DNA of 64,000 nucleotides from Bombus terrestris (lineage: Eukaryota; Arthropoda; Insecta; Hymenoptera; Apidae), in NCBI RefSeq assembly GCF_910591885.1, contig NC_063273.1, forward strand, positions 4,588,001 to 4,652,000, read 5' to 3'. The notes beneath the pieces were generated by a model, which was not told where the DNA came from, did not search any database, and worked only from the letters and a program-made list of their open reading frames with translations. Every line of letters starts with the position of its first letter. The first letter of the stretch is position 1. This document shows positions 13,265-26,060 of the stretch, piece by piece. A program made the translations under genes and the position numbers.

Positions 13265-16200
13265 TTATAAAACAGACTCTATTTGTTTAATTTCCTTCTC
13301 GGGTGGTTCTTGTGGAGATGGTGCAGTTTCTATGATTTCAGGAATATCTTCTTCGTTCTCTTCTTCGATATCTTCATCGATTGGAGTCAATGTATCTAAT
13401 ATCACAGGCTGGGTCTGTAATAGAATTATTCTTACTCGTTAATTTCCATTACTCTAAATAATGTTTATTACTTGTTACTATATATCTACCTGCGGCGTTG
13501 TGCACCGTTTCATAGCTGGCGCCATGAAACTAGTAACCGTGCTTATAAGGAAGAAAAATCCTGCCATAAAGAATGGGATACTGTAGCTTTGTGTTGCGTC
13601 ATAAACGGCACCCGCCAAAGGTGAACCAATAATAGCTGCAGCTCCTCTAAATAAGATTAAAAGACCAAATGCATTGGTCAATTTGTCTAGCCCTAAGAGA
13701 TCCACCAAAATAATCGACGTCAAAGAAATGTATCCAGCTGAAATATTACACAAACATATAATATTGACGCACATAATGAGATCCATAATAACATTTATTA
13801 ATTTCAATACTTACATATAGCTATACCGAAAAGAATGCTCATAATGATATAAGCAGGATAAGAATGGCAGAACGGTATCGCAGCTACAGCAACTGTCGAT
13901 ATAATTAAGCAGATGTTGTTCAATAATAGTGAATCTACTTGTGGAAAATCCGCGATATATCCACAAGCTACACGGCCCAGAGTATTAGTAATTCCAATTA
14001 TAGATACTAAATATGATGCAAGAGTCTTGTCAATATTCTAAAAACAATTAACATTGAAAAACTGATCATACAACAAACAATATGTAGTAAAAAGAATATC
14101 CTATAATCTTTAACTTACATCTAAGACCGCAGCGTCTAATAAATATACAAACGGCACGTATAATCCAGCCATTCCAAATACATTACTGATACCAATTAAA
14201 AGAAACACTGGATCCTTTAGTAAAGATAGATCCATCATCGTTGACAAAGCTTCTTTAAACGATTCAGGTAATACCAAACAGGGACATAGAGGTTCTGTAA
14301 CATTTACTATGTTTTAATAAATGTTTATGAATAGTTATATTTGTAATTTTTTGAATTACTCACGTTGAGGCGCCTTTTCAATATCGGTATCTTTAACATC
14401 TCCACGTACGGATTTTGATAATGAAATAACACTTTGACGATAATTTGCAAGTGATTTTTGACTCTGATATTCTGGTAAATTAACCACACTGCCGCTGTAA
14501 AATATATCCTTTCGCGATAGTGGTCGAATAATTTGTGGTTTCTCTTTTGGTATACTAGATTTGCTGGTAGTAAAAGTAATACTTTCGCCATCCTGTAAAA
14601 CGTATCATTTATGGTATAACTTAATAGTCTTTTTTTTTTAATTAAGTATATTTTTAAAAACTCATGCTAAAACACGTACTATATCTATTTCTGCATTATT
14701 ATTCCGAGAACCCATAACGCTGCCTGTCGAAAGTCTTAAGTGCAAACTCTTTCTAATATCGCCATTAGAATTTAACGTTGTTCTAGAGTTCTTAATCGCA
14801 CTAAGACTTGGTTTATATCTCTCGCTAGTGCTAGTTTTACGAATTCGATCGAAAAAGGGTACAGAGCCATTTTTAGGTAAACCTTGTACGTGAGTTGTAA
14901 AAGCAGGTTGAGAAGCATTTCTAGGTATTATTGGTTTGAATTCGCTTTCAGACTTTTCTGACATATCTTTTGTATCTTTGGTATCATCGATATTTTTTCT
15001 GCTTTTCGATTTAGTGGAAATACTCTTTAAGTCCATACTGCCACTATTACTAGTTGCTCCACTGGAAGAGTGTTCTTGTACTTTCACCTCCGATATAGTG
15101 GGCAGAGTTGGCACCGTTGGAACTGGTGTTAAAGGAGTTCCTTTAATATTACAAATAAATGAAGTACATCGTAAAATACGGTGGTGTTCGATCGTCAATA
15201 TAGTTAATTTTAAGACAGATTTTCTTACCAGGCACTAATTGGTCTAAATTGAAACTGGAATGAACACCAGGATCAATGTTAATAGGCATTTTCATTCTTT
15301 TCTCCATAGATCCATCAGGCAGTTGTACCATAAAATAAGAACCTCCGATACTTCCACGTTCCATTTGAAATCTTTTCTCTTCCGCCATTCTTTGTAATAA
15401 TGGTTTAACAGAAGAAGGCTTTGGATATTCTAATGGCCTCATCATTGCACCAAAAACCTATAATTTTTCTGTTGTTGTTATCAAATATACGATCTATGTT
15501 CCAGAATGTCTTAGAAAGCTAATAGCTACACTTACAGCACAATTTAAAATAAGACCAGCCAGAATTAAATTTGCTCCTTTCCAATTATATGCTTCTAGTA
15601 ACATTGTTACAAGAGGTGGAAATGCAAATGTGCCAAATCCTGAACCACATACAGCAATGCCTGTAGCTAGAGATCGTTTAGTTTCAAAATAATAACCTAC
15701 ACAAACTACTGCTGGTAAATATATTAGACCAAATCCAACTCCTGAAACAGCATAATTATTATAGCATAATCAAAATGTAAATAAGTAAATCAGATTATAA
15801 TCCAAAATATTATACACACCTCCCATAACACCATAAGTCATCATAAGCATATTTACACTGGTTGAAAATGTTGAAAGTACAAATGCTGCTGCACCTAAAA
15901 AACTTCCTGCCATACATACTGCCCTACATCCATACTTATTTGTTAAAGCACTGACAACAGGTCCTAAAAATAGATTGAATCTTTTTAACCAAGACATTAT
16001 TACGCTTGAGAGAAAGATGATATTTATAATAAAGAAATTTACCAGCACTGAGGTACATGCCAGATAACAACGAGCCAACCCATGCAGTTTTTCCTTTTCC
16101 TTCTCCAAAATATGTAACAAATTCTCCCAGAAAAACGCCAAATGTATAAGCAATACCATCTACTATCATGTTACACATGAATGATGCAAATACCACCACC

Positions 16201-19200
16201 CATCCGTATCCACCATCAGGTGGAGGTGGTATATCGTGGTATTCGCACAGTGAACCCCCTTCATCTTCTGGAGATGCTTCATCACTAGCTCCATCAGTGG
16301 CAGTTAATCTTGCATGCTCTTCTACAGAATATTCACTGTCCGTCTGTAAAATGGTACAACAACATTCATAAATTTGTAACTGATATACATAAAGTATTAA
16401 CATTTTCTTATTTTTCTACATTTTCTCGAACATTATTCCAACAAAGTAATTCACCCTTCTTAGAAAATTTGAATGAATATTTGTTTTTAAATCTTGTTAC
16501 ATTGTAACATTGATATTTGTGTTTGCCTTGAGTAAAGTAGTGGCAGTTCACCTTGAATACTGCAAGAAAAGCTTCATTTCATACCAATGCATAAATACAT
16601 AGGCAAATTATAGATATTTCTATACATGCCTGATTAACAAATTGTTAAATTAGAATACTTATAGATTTCGGAAAATCATGCAGATTCAACTACGATTTTA
16701 TGACATCATTTTTACGAATGTAAATTACTTTCCTCCGTTGAAAATAAAATGAAATTATGAGAATGAAATGAAATAAATCGAAAAGCACGCTACTGCGGAA
16801 GATATCTTTTGGAGCGTAATGTGAGAACGCGCGGCCGTATTATAAGATGATCTCATAACGCAAACGTAAGCATAGATATGGCTACTGTGACTTAACCATT
16901 CCCTAAGGCTACGTTTATCCAAGGTAAAATAGCATTTCCTTTGAATCTAATAAAGAGGAAGCGATATTGATCACGCGATAAAACGATCGTGTTTAACGAA
17001 AATTCCTTAAGATAAGGAAATTTTAAGAATACTAGAGAAGAAGATAATACAGATCATATAAATGAATCTAATTTCGTGCTTCCTTAATTCTGCTGTATTC
17101 TTCGAGTCATTTTCGACTCAATCGTGTCCTTCTATCGTTTCTTCACCTCGAGGAAAATATAAAAAAGTCGTCAATGGTATTTTTAAAACACCTTCTTCAA
17201 GATATTTTAAGTCCTTCAACATGAGTGAGATTGGATAAAAATTCGAGAATCGCAGCAACGTTATAAGAAGAAATATTTGTAAGGAATTTTTTTATAGAAA
17301 TGTCGAAGGATCGAAGTAGTTCCGTACAATGACCTCGAGTATGTTAAAATTATTAAACGAATTTAAATACAGCGCTAGAGCATAGGACACGCATATCGAT
17401 AGGCTTAATAGTGACTTAGCTTAGCGGAATGGAAGGTCAACCCAATCAGCTGATCCACTGTCATTAGAATTGGCAAAGCGTGCGCCACCTAACGTCAAGG
17501 CAAACGAAGCTCGACGAGATCATTGTTTTCGACCTTGTTTTCGTGGCGGTCGGTGTCACATTCGCAACGGGTGCAAATTGTGCACACAGCCATGCAGTAG
17601 GTACATGGCTGTGCTGACAACGTATACATATGCGTGTATGGTGTGCCAGCCGTACTCGGTTCGTGTTCGTCAGAACCTTCTGTGCGAAAGTGTAATTTAT
17701 GTTGATTGTCAAGGCTAAGTCACGTGTCGTCCCCGAACCAAACTGGACAAACAAACGAAGCAATTACGACGAGAAACGATGTAAAACGGAACGAAACGAA
17801 ACGAAACGAGAGTGCCTCGAAACTCGAGGCAAATCAGATCACCCAAGAATGAAGAGATCGAATCACGCAAGAGGCGCGTAAACGTGGTAGCACGCGCTTT
17901 ACCAAATAGAGACAAATCTTCGAAACGTACCGTACTGATCTTTCGCACGCGACGCGAGCCGTATTGGCTGTACTGCGACTTGTTGAGCGACACGCGCGAC
18001 ATTCTACGATCGCTTTAATGTCACACTTCACTCGTTTCGCCGTTGGCCTCCGCACACTTATGCAAAGTTCTATTTTCGTAGAAGTGCGCGCAGCTGCGCG
18101 TTGTATGTTCTTTCTTTCCCGTGACTTTATCCCGTGGCAAGGTTTTACCACGCTGCGTCTCTTACGCGCGACTTTAACACACTCCCCCTGTTAGCGAATA
18201 ACAGGAGTAGTAGTATCAGTATCACTCGTCAAAATCCGCTGCCATGTCTTTCACACTCACGCGCTCCCGTGTCAACTCTCTATTGTACTGCCATATCGCA
18301 CGCCTTTGACCAATTAACGGATTGACGGTTATTCAACGGAAAGAAGAGTGTGCAACGGCCCCTTAAAAAAAGTACACTTTTTGCAAAGATTGAGAGTTCA
18401 CGTTCTATCTTGTCCCTCGTTGCAGCGCACGACAACTATACACAACATATATACGCGCGAGGTGACGCGTCTCAACCAAGCTCAGATCATCAACAAGGTC
18501 TAGCCACGAGACATCGGATGCACGCGAATCAAATGACACTGTATACCTCGTAAATACGGCACGCGTAAATTGTCATGACAATTTTGCCGGCAGAAACGAC
18601 TGGTTTCTACTATTGGACGTATAACTATGCGTATCACTACGCACTACGATGAATCTATTTATATATAAACACCGTAGTTATAGCCTTTCTTCCTCCAACG
18701 TCCACGAACAAAGTAACTTTGTTCTCTACGCGTACAACGTTCTTTTCTCTGTCATCGTGAATGGCTTTGACAAATGATCTTTGGTGTAGTGTAAAAATAT
18801 GTAATGCTGAATGCGACGGAACAGCATGCAATGGTGTGTCAATAATACGACCACTCGATCGTCGATTTGGCGATTACGAACACGCGTGCAGTGCAAATGC
18901 AAATGCACTGTTCTGTTTACCACTGTTCTGTTCTAGGCGAAGTCGCGATGCACCAATGACTAAACAGCACAAGTCTCCGTTGAAAATTTAAGTACCCGCC
19001 GGACAAAAGAGCTGCTTACGACAACGAAAGAACACGGACCTCCCGTTGAAGCGGTAAGCGGTACTGATCGGTTGTGCGCGAAAAGTTAACCTATAAATGC
19101 GAAGCGTCTCACACGCGTCCCCTCCCTATCTCACAATTACGTGGCGCGACAACCAGACGACACTCGAATTTGCATCGTTCATGATTCTAAAAGAAGCCTT

Positions 19201-22200
19201 GAATTTTCACACGTACGCAGTTTTCGCCTATCGCGATTTGTTTTAATTAAAGCAAAATGCCTAATTTACATATTCTGCACTATAGGAAATACGCTTTGTA
19301 CAGGGCGCAACGGTTCGATACAAAATCCGCTTAAAGAAGAAAAAATCAATACGAGAACGGTTATAGTATTTAAAACGACCAAATTACATACTAAATTATA
19401 ACTTTCTCCTTGTTTTTCTCCATGTTGCAAATAACCGTACGAGCAGTTGATGCAATCGTAAACGATATAGAATTAAGGAAAGATGTTATATTTGAAGAGG
19501 ACAAAGAAAAAACAGACAATAAAATGGCGGAGAATCCGTTTAAAAATTTCAACGGCTGTTTCCATATAGCTATAGCATGGACAAATGTATTTGATATGAA
19601 ATGATTTATATCTTCACGAAAGTGTTACATAAATGAAAGCTACAAAGCATTAAGAAGCTGTGATCATGGTGTAAACAGTACGAATCTATTGTTTCATTTA
19701 TTTTTATGCCTATAACAGTTTTTCGTAGAAATGTCGTAAAAAAAGGACACTCAAAATATTTATAGTATAAAACATTTCAAATTGAACTGAAACAAATTTT
19801 AAATTTTTTCTAGCTAAGAAATTGCTCTAACCACGCATCTTTGTAATCGACAAAAAAACTCATCAAGTATTGCATTCCATTCACAAAGTCGAGATATGCT
19901 TGGTCGACAAAGGAGCACAAAAATAAGCAGCTCTGTGACACTGCGCTCCACGCGAGGCCAAAAACCTTTTCGTTGTTCATATCCGTCCAACGAGGCAATG
20001 TTTGTATCAAGGGTTACTTGGTGCATTATTGGAGGAATTGCAACTCCGACTAACCAACACGTCGCAGCTCAATGTCACCCAGCTCTGCGCGGATGATTCA
20101 CATTTGGCATAATAATGGAGAGATCGACATGTTATTTCCTCTAACGTGCAACTACAGGAGCAACTTTTGAACTTACGTTTAATGTTTCGACATATTGTTC
20201 CACGCTAGCCATTAGTCCGTACTTAATCTTGTAAGCCACGCGCTGTAGTAGCTTTTTTCAATATCAGGGGTAGAGGGACAAGCCTACCTTGTCACTCGAG
20301 GTTTATGCAATTTTTAGAGTTAGTTGTTTCGAGACGTTACCTCACTAAACAAATATTTGCTGGCAACGATCTCGTACTTTAGGAAGAAAGTGACAGTTCC
20401 CGATGCGGTGTTATTATCTGGTGGCTTCGAGAAATCATGTTCATAGTCGAGCAGCTGAATACAGTAGTGTCGCGTTAACTGGTCAGAATTTTGCTGGCCA
20501 TTGTTATCCCTGACCAATTCTTCGAACTGATTTCGTAGTGGAACTCTCTGGACTCTCTTGCACAATAATTTACAAACTAATAATATTAATTAGTAATATT
20601 AATGAATCGACAATTTTCAAATTGTAAATTTTGTGTATGTATGTATGTGTGCGCGCGCACCACTCGCATGCGCGCGTGTGTGTGTATACACTCCTTATTT
20701 ATATTATTAAACTAAATGTGTAAGAGTTTATTTGGTTTACAAGGAAGTATTACCAAGGTCTTTGGAATTTTATTTAAAATAGTACACTATGTGAAAAATT
20801 ACTTAAACAGTCTGATTCTCTCGAATTCTATCTTTTCTTTGTTCCAAACATTTGTTCGAAAATATCTCGCACTCAACAAGGAAGAGAGATACTCAAGATT
20901 TCGTAAAAATATACCTCCCTCAATAACTGGACAGATAAGATCCCAACCCGTGGCCAGTTAGCGAAGCACTACTGTAGCCATGCGGGAAACATCGTACATC
21001 GTAAAGTGACCATCATATTGTAGCGTGACGCGCGCACTAATAATCTAAGTTGATGCTTACACTGACATGAAATTAATCTTGCACGCAAAGGAGGTTACCA
21101 ATATATATATATCATATGTCGTGTTATCAAGATTATCAACAATGTACATGAAATCTCGATTAATCGATTGCCTTTTAACGATGGCCGTCTCCACAAAAAT
21201 CACCAAACAATCGAATTACAGCGAACACAAATGAGAGAGCTGGCGAAAGGAGGCGGGGCGATGAGGCAGGAGGGCACTAAGTAAACATTCTGAAGATGAT
21301 CTCGAGTCGATGTATAACAGTGGTGGAAACACTCGAAGAATCAGCACCGATAAAAGGGATAGGTAGATGGGAGGAGAATGGTACCACTGGTATATAACGT
21401 CGATCACGCGAGTTACTGCTGCAACATGCTGCATTCCACTGGGTGTTCTCTGTGCTCGTCTCTACGCACGAGTACATTTATGAATTAATTAGATAATAAC
21501 CAACGACAATTAGTGTTGAAGGCACGATACATGAAAACACCATCTGCTTCTGATCTCCGCGGAAAAATTAGCAGGCAGAAGCAACGGCACGATACCGTTT
21601 TATAAAATACAATCAATTCGTAGTATTTGACGAAATAATAGCGACGGAAGAATTCTATTTACTGAAACAATCGTAATTTCTTTGTCTCGACCTAAAATAA
21701 GGTTGAGCTCGAAATAATTATGAATCAATCGATTTGAACAACAACGATCGCGCATCTTTCTTTCGAACTTCCAATTATAAAGCTTTCGAAAGCGTCACGA
21801 AACGTGCAGAAACGCAGATAACATCAATAATTTAAAATAATCGCGAGAACATCTGGTCCTCGTCTTCTCGGAAATGTTAACGGCAGCAGTAGCTTAAAAT
21901 GACTCAGAAACCATAAATGAGAGCTACATCATGATATTTTCTCGATTTGCAACAGGCCATTGTTTACGACGATAGCCTAGCCCCTTCTTCGTTGTCTCAG
22001 TTTGCTTAGGACCGCGAGATACCAGGATCCCCGATAAACACATGAACATAATAATCGAGAAAGGAAGAGCATGTTCCCTTTGCTGAATGAATCACATCGT
22101 CTGACAAGAGTATACGCTTTAAATTATCATAACCTCACCGGATTGATATTTTTTCTCCTTTTATCCGCGCGTATTTATTAAGTCGCGATAAGCTGTTCGG

Positions 22201-24987
22201 AAAATTTATTGAAAAGATTAGAGCGCTGTAGAACTGCTGAACAGCAGTTCTTACGAATTCGAAGAGACGTCGATATCATTGATATTACAAACGATGCAAT
22301 CCAACCTAATCGTACTTACTTAATCGACTCAAGGGAAATAGGGAAATTAGCTACTGTTTGTAATCGGAATTGTTAATCGCCTGTTTCTTCCGTCTATGGT
22401 TATAAAGATTAACTGTTGCGATCATGTTCATCGATCTATTTAATCACTCTTAGCAAATTAATAATAAAGTCTAAGTGTGAGAAATTCGTTTATCAATTAT
22501 TGAGAGCAATTTATTCGCATCGATTATAGTGACTCACGAAAGTATTTGCTCGCTTATCATAGAAAACTTTTATGAATATATTATACGTGTTATACAAAAG
22601 GTTTTGAAACTTCATCGACAATGAGATGAGACATAGCGTACGATAAGACATTGGTACAATATGAATACTGTTGAAAATGACTGCATTAGATAATCAACTA
22701 TTCAAATATTTTTGTAACCTTTGTGATGTGTACGTTTAGAATAAATATCTTATATCTTGTATATATGCATATTTAGTCATGACTTATGATAATGCTAGTA
22801 CAGTTTCAAAATTTTTTGTGATATATTAATATACGTAACATATTCCTAAAAGATTTTAGTAGTACGTGTTGAAATATATTCGTGAGTCGGACTATATTCA
22901 TTTAAACAAGAGAGCCTTCGATAGAAGCAATCAGATTCATGGACACGTTTTCCTACTTACGATCTAACGCTCTTGGGCCGAATAGCCCAAGGATAAGGGA
23001 AATACTCGACATCGATACAGTACGATAACGAATTCAACAAACACTCAAAAGATAAGATGTTCGCACGTAATAAAATACATCTTAATCCATGGCTCGACAC
23101 CAATCCATTGTAAACTGGCACGTGATATGGTCTATGTCTGCAAAAAAAGTAATAACATCCACAGACTACACCCAAACGTAGAATCTCGTACGCGAAATCT
23201 GTCTCTGTAATGTTACCGGCAATATATCGATGGGCCATTCGTAAATGTGTATTACCGATGTCTCAGGTAGGTAGAAGAGATCACTTTCACTTGTGCGTAT
23301 CATGATTAACTCGATCGCGTCGTGCTTTTCGTCACTTGAATCTAAATCCTCCATAATCCGTGGTAATCACGATCAACGATATTTACCGAAAATGTGACAC
23401 CCCGTGAGACTTGCCAATTAACGATTTGTATACACGCGAAGAAGAGAACACATTCACCGCCGTCTGTCGCCGCTGTTCCGCTATTTATTTAAATTGAATT
23501 TCGCGTTAAACCGACAAAACAATCGATTAGTATTGCTTCGACCTTCCCTAAGTTAGGCCACGTGCTGGTACATCATAGTATACCGTTTACATTGAAATTC
23601 TATAGTTTGGCTTCAAGGACGAGAAAGTTACGATTACCGTTTACACCGAACGCCATCGATGCATCGCAAGCATAATTGAACTTCGATTAGATATATCTGT
23701 TTATCTCGATGTGAAATTTTAACGACAACAAGGCGACGTCTACAATTACGATTAACTAAATACGATACAAATAACGAAGACGATAAAATGAACATTTTTG
23801 CAGACAATCGTTTCATTAAAAGACGAATCAATCTTACATACCTTATTCTTAGGCGACATCGCGAGATGCTGGCAGCAATGTCCTATTTAAATGAAGATGA
23901 ATACACCCCCGTCGTGAATGAGAAAGCGAGTGAGAAAAAGAAAGGGAAAGAGAGATGGCAGGTCTTGCGCCACCTGAGTGGACAGCGTCCAGCTGCGGTA
24001 TGGGAAACAAGCGATATGAAAATGCGCGCTGCTCAACCACCGGCTGACTTATCGCATCGCAGTCGTCAAGTCTGTCCGATTCCCCACTCTATGAAATATC
24101 TATCTCACTCCATTTTGCTTCCCAACTGTTCTCCGTGTATACTATCACTCGATTTGTTGGATGCTTCTCTCTTTGTTTTTACAATTTATTCCTCCATACG
24201 CTTATCCTTTTCTCATTCTCTTTGTTGCACTCGAAACCGACCATCTTCCTTCCGCTACCAGATTTCCACACATTTCACGATGCGAATACAGAACGCGCTG
24301 CTGCTGCTACCGATCTATCGATATGTACAAAATCCTGGCTATGTGTACGCCCCGATATTCCAAATATGCTCAAGATATCGTGATTAGATGAGCATCTCCC
24401 ATATAGTGGCCACGATATTACAAACTCAAAACGATGCAATATCAGCAAACGATATCGTGCTATTGAACTATGCGAATAACGCTATAATAGAAGGATAAAA
24501 GAGAACGATACCATAGGAGGAGGAAAACCCGCGTAAAAGAACAGCGGAAAGGCTTAAATCTCTTTTACCGCAAAATTTTCGTGGAATTCGATACGATCAA
24601 GCGGAGGTTATTTTCTAAATTAAACAGTTCCGTGTGTTTCGTCACGAAAGGAGTTCTAGCGCAGATGCGCGAATACGTCTCTGTTTTATGACGAAAATAG
24701 AGTAGCAAATCGTAGCGTTCGGTTCACCCATTTCACGTGTTTTAAGCACAGCTTCGGTTCCTTCGAGCTTTTTCTACGATGATTTTTCCACTGCCTTACT
24801 ATACGGATATGAGTCGAATCATGACATAGACTAAAAAATTAGGAAGCAAGCACGTGAAAAGAAGGAAAAAGATAAGAAGATGAAAGAGACTTACGACATT
24901 ATTGGCCATAGGTTTCGCCTTGATCTGCAGGCCATCATCGTCACCGATCTGCTCCCCGATCTGTTCGCGGCTGCTGGCGGGGCCCAT
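13265..24987 (-). CDS. SLC16-type monocarboxylate transporter
   Basis: A plasma-membrane carrier of the proton-linked monocarboxylate transporter family (12 membrane helices, major facilitator superfamily); the substrate cannot be told from sequence. Coding exons in transcript order: 24987-24895, 16343-16043, 15963-15820, 15741-15536, 15457-15229, 15140-14680, 14592-14364, 14294-14119, 14037-13815, 13737-13490, 13414-13265. All phases agree and the total is 820 codons including stop. The family signature DGGYGWVVVFASF begins helix 1, and YYFETKRSLATGIA matches the second conserved MCT motif near helix 5. A cytoplasmic loop of about 300 residues, rich in Ser and charged residues, separates helices 6 and 7, and the tail is acidic. 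The start is ATG at 24987 in CpG-rich DNA. Joining this exon to the next, across an 8.5 kb intron, rests on phase and position only; all other junctions are firm. Confidence 0.87.
17585..17613. repeat. Perfect 10-base hairpin
   Basis: CACAGCCATG at 17585-17594 and CATGGCTGTG at 17604-17613 flank a 9-base loop. Confidence 0.6.
18889..18910. promoter_or_regulatory. Octamer-like ATGCAAAT inside a short inverted repeat
   Basis: CAGTGCA at 18889-18895 and TGCACTG at 18904-18910 flank a canonical POU-factor octamer ATGCAAAT at 18897-18904. This is a motif match only, inside an intron; function is unproven. Confidence 0.25.
20007..20556 (-). other. Unidentified chain of coding-like exons, possibly a decayed gene
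   Basis: Two blocks look like exons that join in phase 0: 20556-20341 (72 codons, ending FFLKYEIVASKYLFSE before a GTAACG donor) and 20242-20177 (22 codons, RVAYKIKYGLMASVEQY..., flanked by CTACTACAG and GTAAGT). A third possible exon, 20084-20007, adds 25 residues and a stop. Just beyond, 19810-20010 is open in another frame and reads like protein (SAVSQSCLFLCSFVDQAYLD), which suggests a frameshifted end. No upstream exon was found and the family is not recognised. It lies inside the transporter intron on the same strand. Confidence 0.3.
20636..20686. repeat. Compound (GTAT)/(GC)/(TG) microsatellite
   Basis: GTAT units run into an alternating GCGCGCGC stretch, a short spacer, another GCGCGC and then TG repeats. 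Alternating purine-pyrimidine sequence of this kind can adopt Z-DNA. Confidence 0.8.
22230..22251. repeat. Perfect 10-base hairpin with 2-base centre
   Basis: AGAACTGCTG at 22230-22239 and CAGCAGTTCT at 22242-22251 are exact inverted copies around AA. It may be a dyad-symmetric protein binding site or chance. Confidence 0.6.
22961..23137 (-). other. Exon-like block with strong splice signals in the transporter intron
   Basis: On the minus strand a good acceptor (ACTTTTTTTGCAG) precedes position 23137 and a consensus donor (GATC|GTAAGT) follows 22961, which leaves 177 bases. One frame is open throughout. If spliced between the first two transporter exons it would bring a TAG stop after one codon. 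It could therefore be a poison exon, an alternative untranslated first exon, or part of another gene. Confidence 0.3.
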
Positions 24988-26060
24988 CTCGGCGCCGCGG
25001 CGCCCACCCTAAAGTTAGTTGTCACTATCTTCAACGAAATTGAAACAATCACAGCTTCGCGATCCCGTGTCCCCGTGTACGAGGAACGAGATCAGAGCTA
25101 TTACCAGCCGGATGACACCTCCTTCGGGCGGTCCGGTGCGCCCCCTTTCGAATTATGAGCTCTCCATTGGTGTTGCATGAACAATCCTGGAAGTCGTAGC
25201 TGCTCGGTGACAGCTTCTTCCGGACGATCACCGCGACTTTTTTTTCCTTCTTCCTCCCTCCGAGTTTCTCTTGCCCTCAGTCCATCGGTGTTCTAACGCA
25301 CAATTATACTCCGAAGAGAAGAGAAACGGATCTTGCTCTTGTCGGGAACGGTCGTCGAAGGATAATAGGTTATTTCTTCGGAGTGCGGTTAAACGACGGT
25401 CATACGTCACCGATCGTTTCTTTTTCCGGTGTTTCTCGTTACGACCAATTTGGCGATACCACGACACGACCGCCACCAATAGCACTAATTCCAAATCAGT
25501 TCGAACCCTCAACGATGACGAAGACGAGGACGACGACGACGAGAACGTAGCATACACCCCGCGCACGACCTAGTCCACGGAATTTCGATCCACCTTCCAG
25601 GAACTTACTACGTGCCGCCTCCCCCGATCCGTTTCGTTCAATCGTTCGGGTTCCAGTGTAAAATTGCGAGAAAAAATTAACAACCACTCTGTCACCGTCC
25701 TCGCTGTCGTTCGCGTAAGTATATTCGCGGTACAGCTAGATGATAGAGAACGTAAAAATTCTGTTGGAGAGAATTTTCTCGCAGACGATCCCGCCGCGGG
25801 TGGGTAGCGCCGCGGCGCCCCGGGATCAATAAAACGACCGCCCGGCCGTCGCCTTTCCTAGGTCCTGCCTGCCTGCCTGCCGTGATCTCCCGTTTACGCG
25901 ACGCTGGACGTCGCGACGCGTACCCCCCCGCTGCTCTTCATACCGCGGCCGCGAACGCGCCGGACCTATGCGTAACACGCATGCGCGATCTCCTGTCGCG
26001 CACGCCCCCACGTGGTCTTTCCCCACGAGCTTGCGCAGCTCGATTATCGACGCGACAGTT
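24988..26060 (-). promoter_or_regulatory. CpG-rich promoter and 5' leader zone of the transporter gene
   Basis: The sequence just upstream of the transporter ATG is unusually rich in GC and CpG (clusters near 24980-25010, 25785-25960), in contrast to the AT-rich DNA on the other side of 26.1 kb. It has a GAC-type trinucleotide run at about 25513-25546. No TATA box or start site was fixed. Confidence 0.4.

Larger units (their letters stand above)
16344..24894 (-). other. First coding intron of the transporter gene
   Basis: About 8.5 kb between the first two coding exons of the transporter. Apart from the two exon-like blocks, hairpins and microsatellites listed separately, I see no gene in it. 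Open frames such as 23788-24387 plus lack splice or family support. The interval depends on the first exon assignment being right. Confidence 0.6.

Noticed and set aside
23788..24387. 199-codon plus-strand frame
   Set aside because: No recognisable domain and a composition shift within the frame. It overlaps a pyrimidine-rich stretch that opens several frames at once.
25271..25573. Acidic open frame ending in an Asp/Glu run
   Set aside because: The acidic run is a GAC-type trinucleotide repeat in the transporter promoter zone, and the opposite strand is open too.
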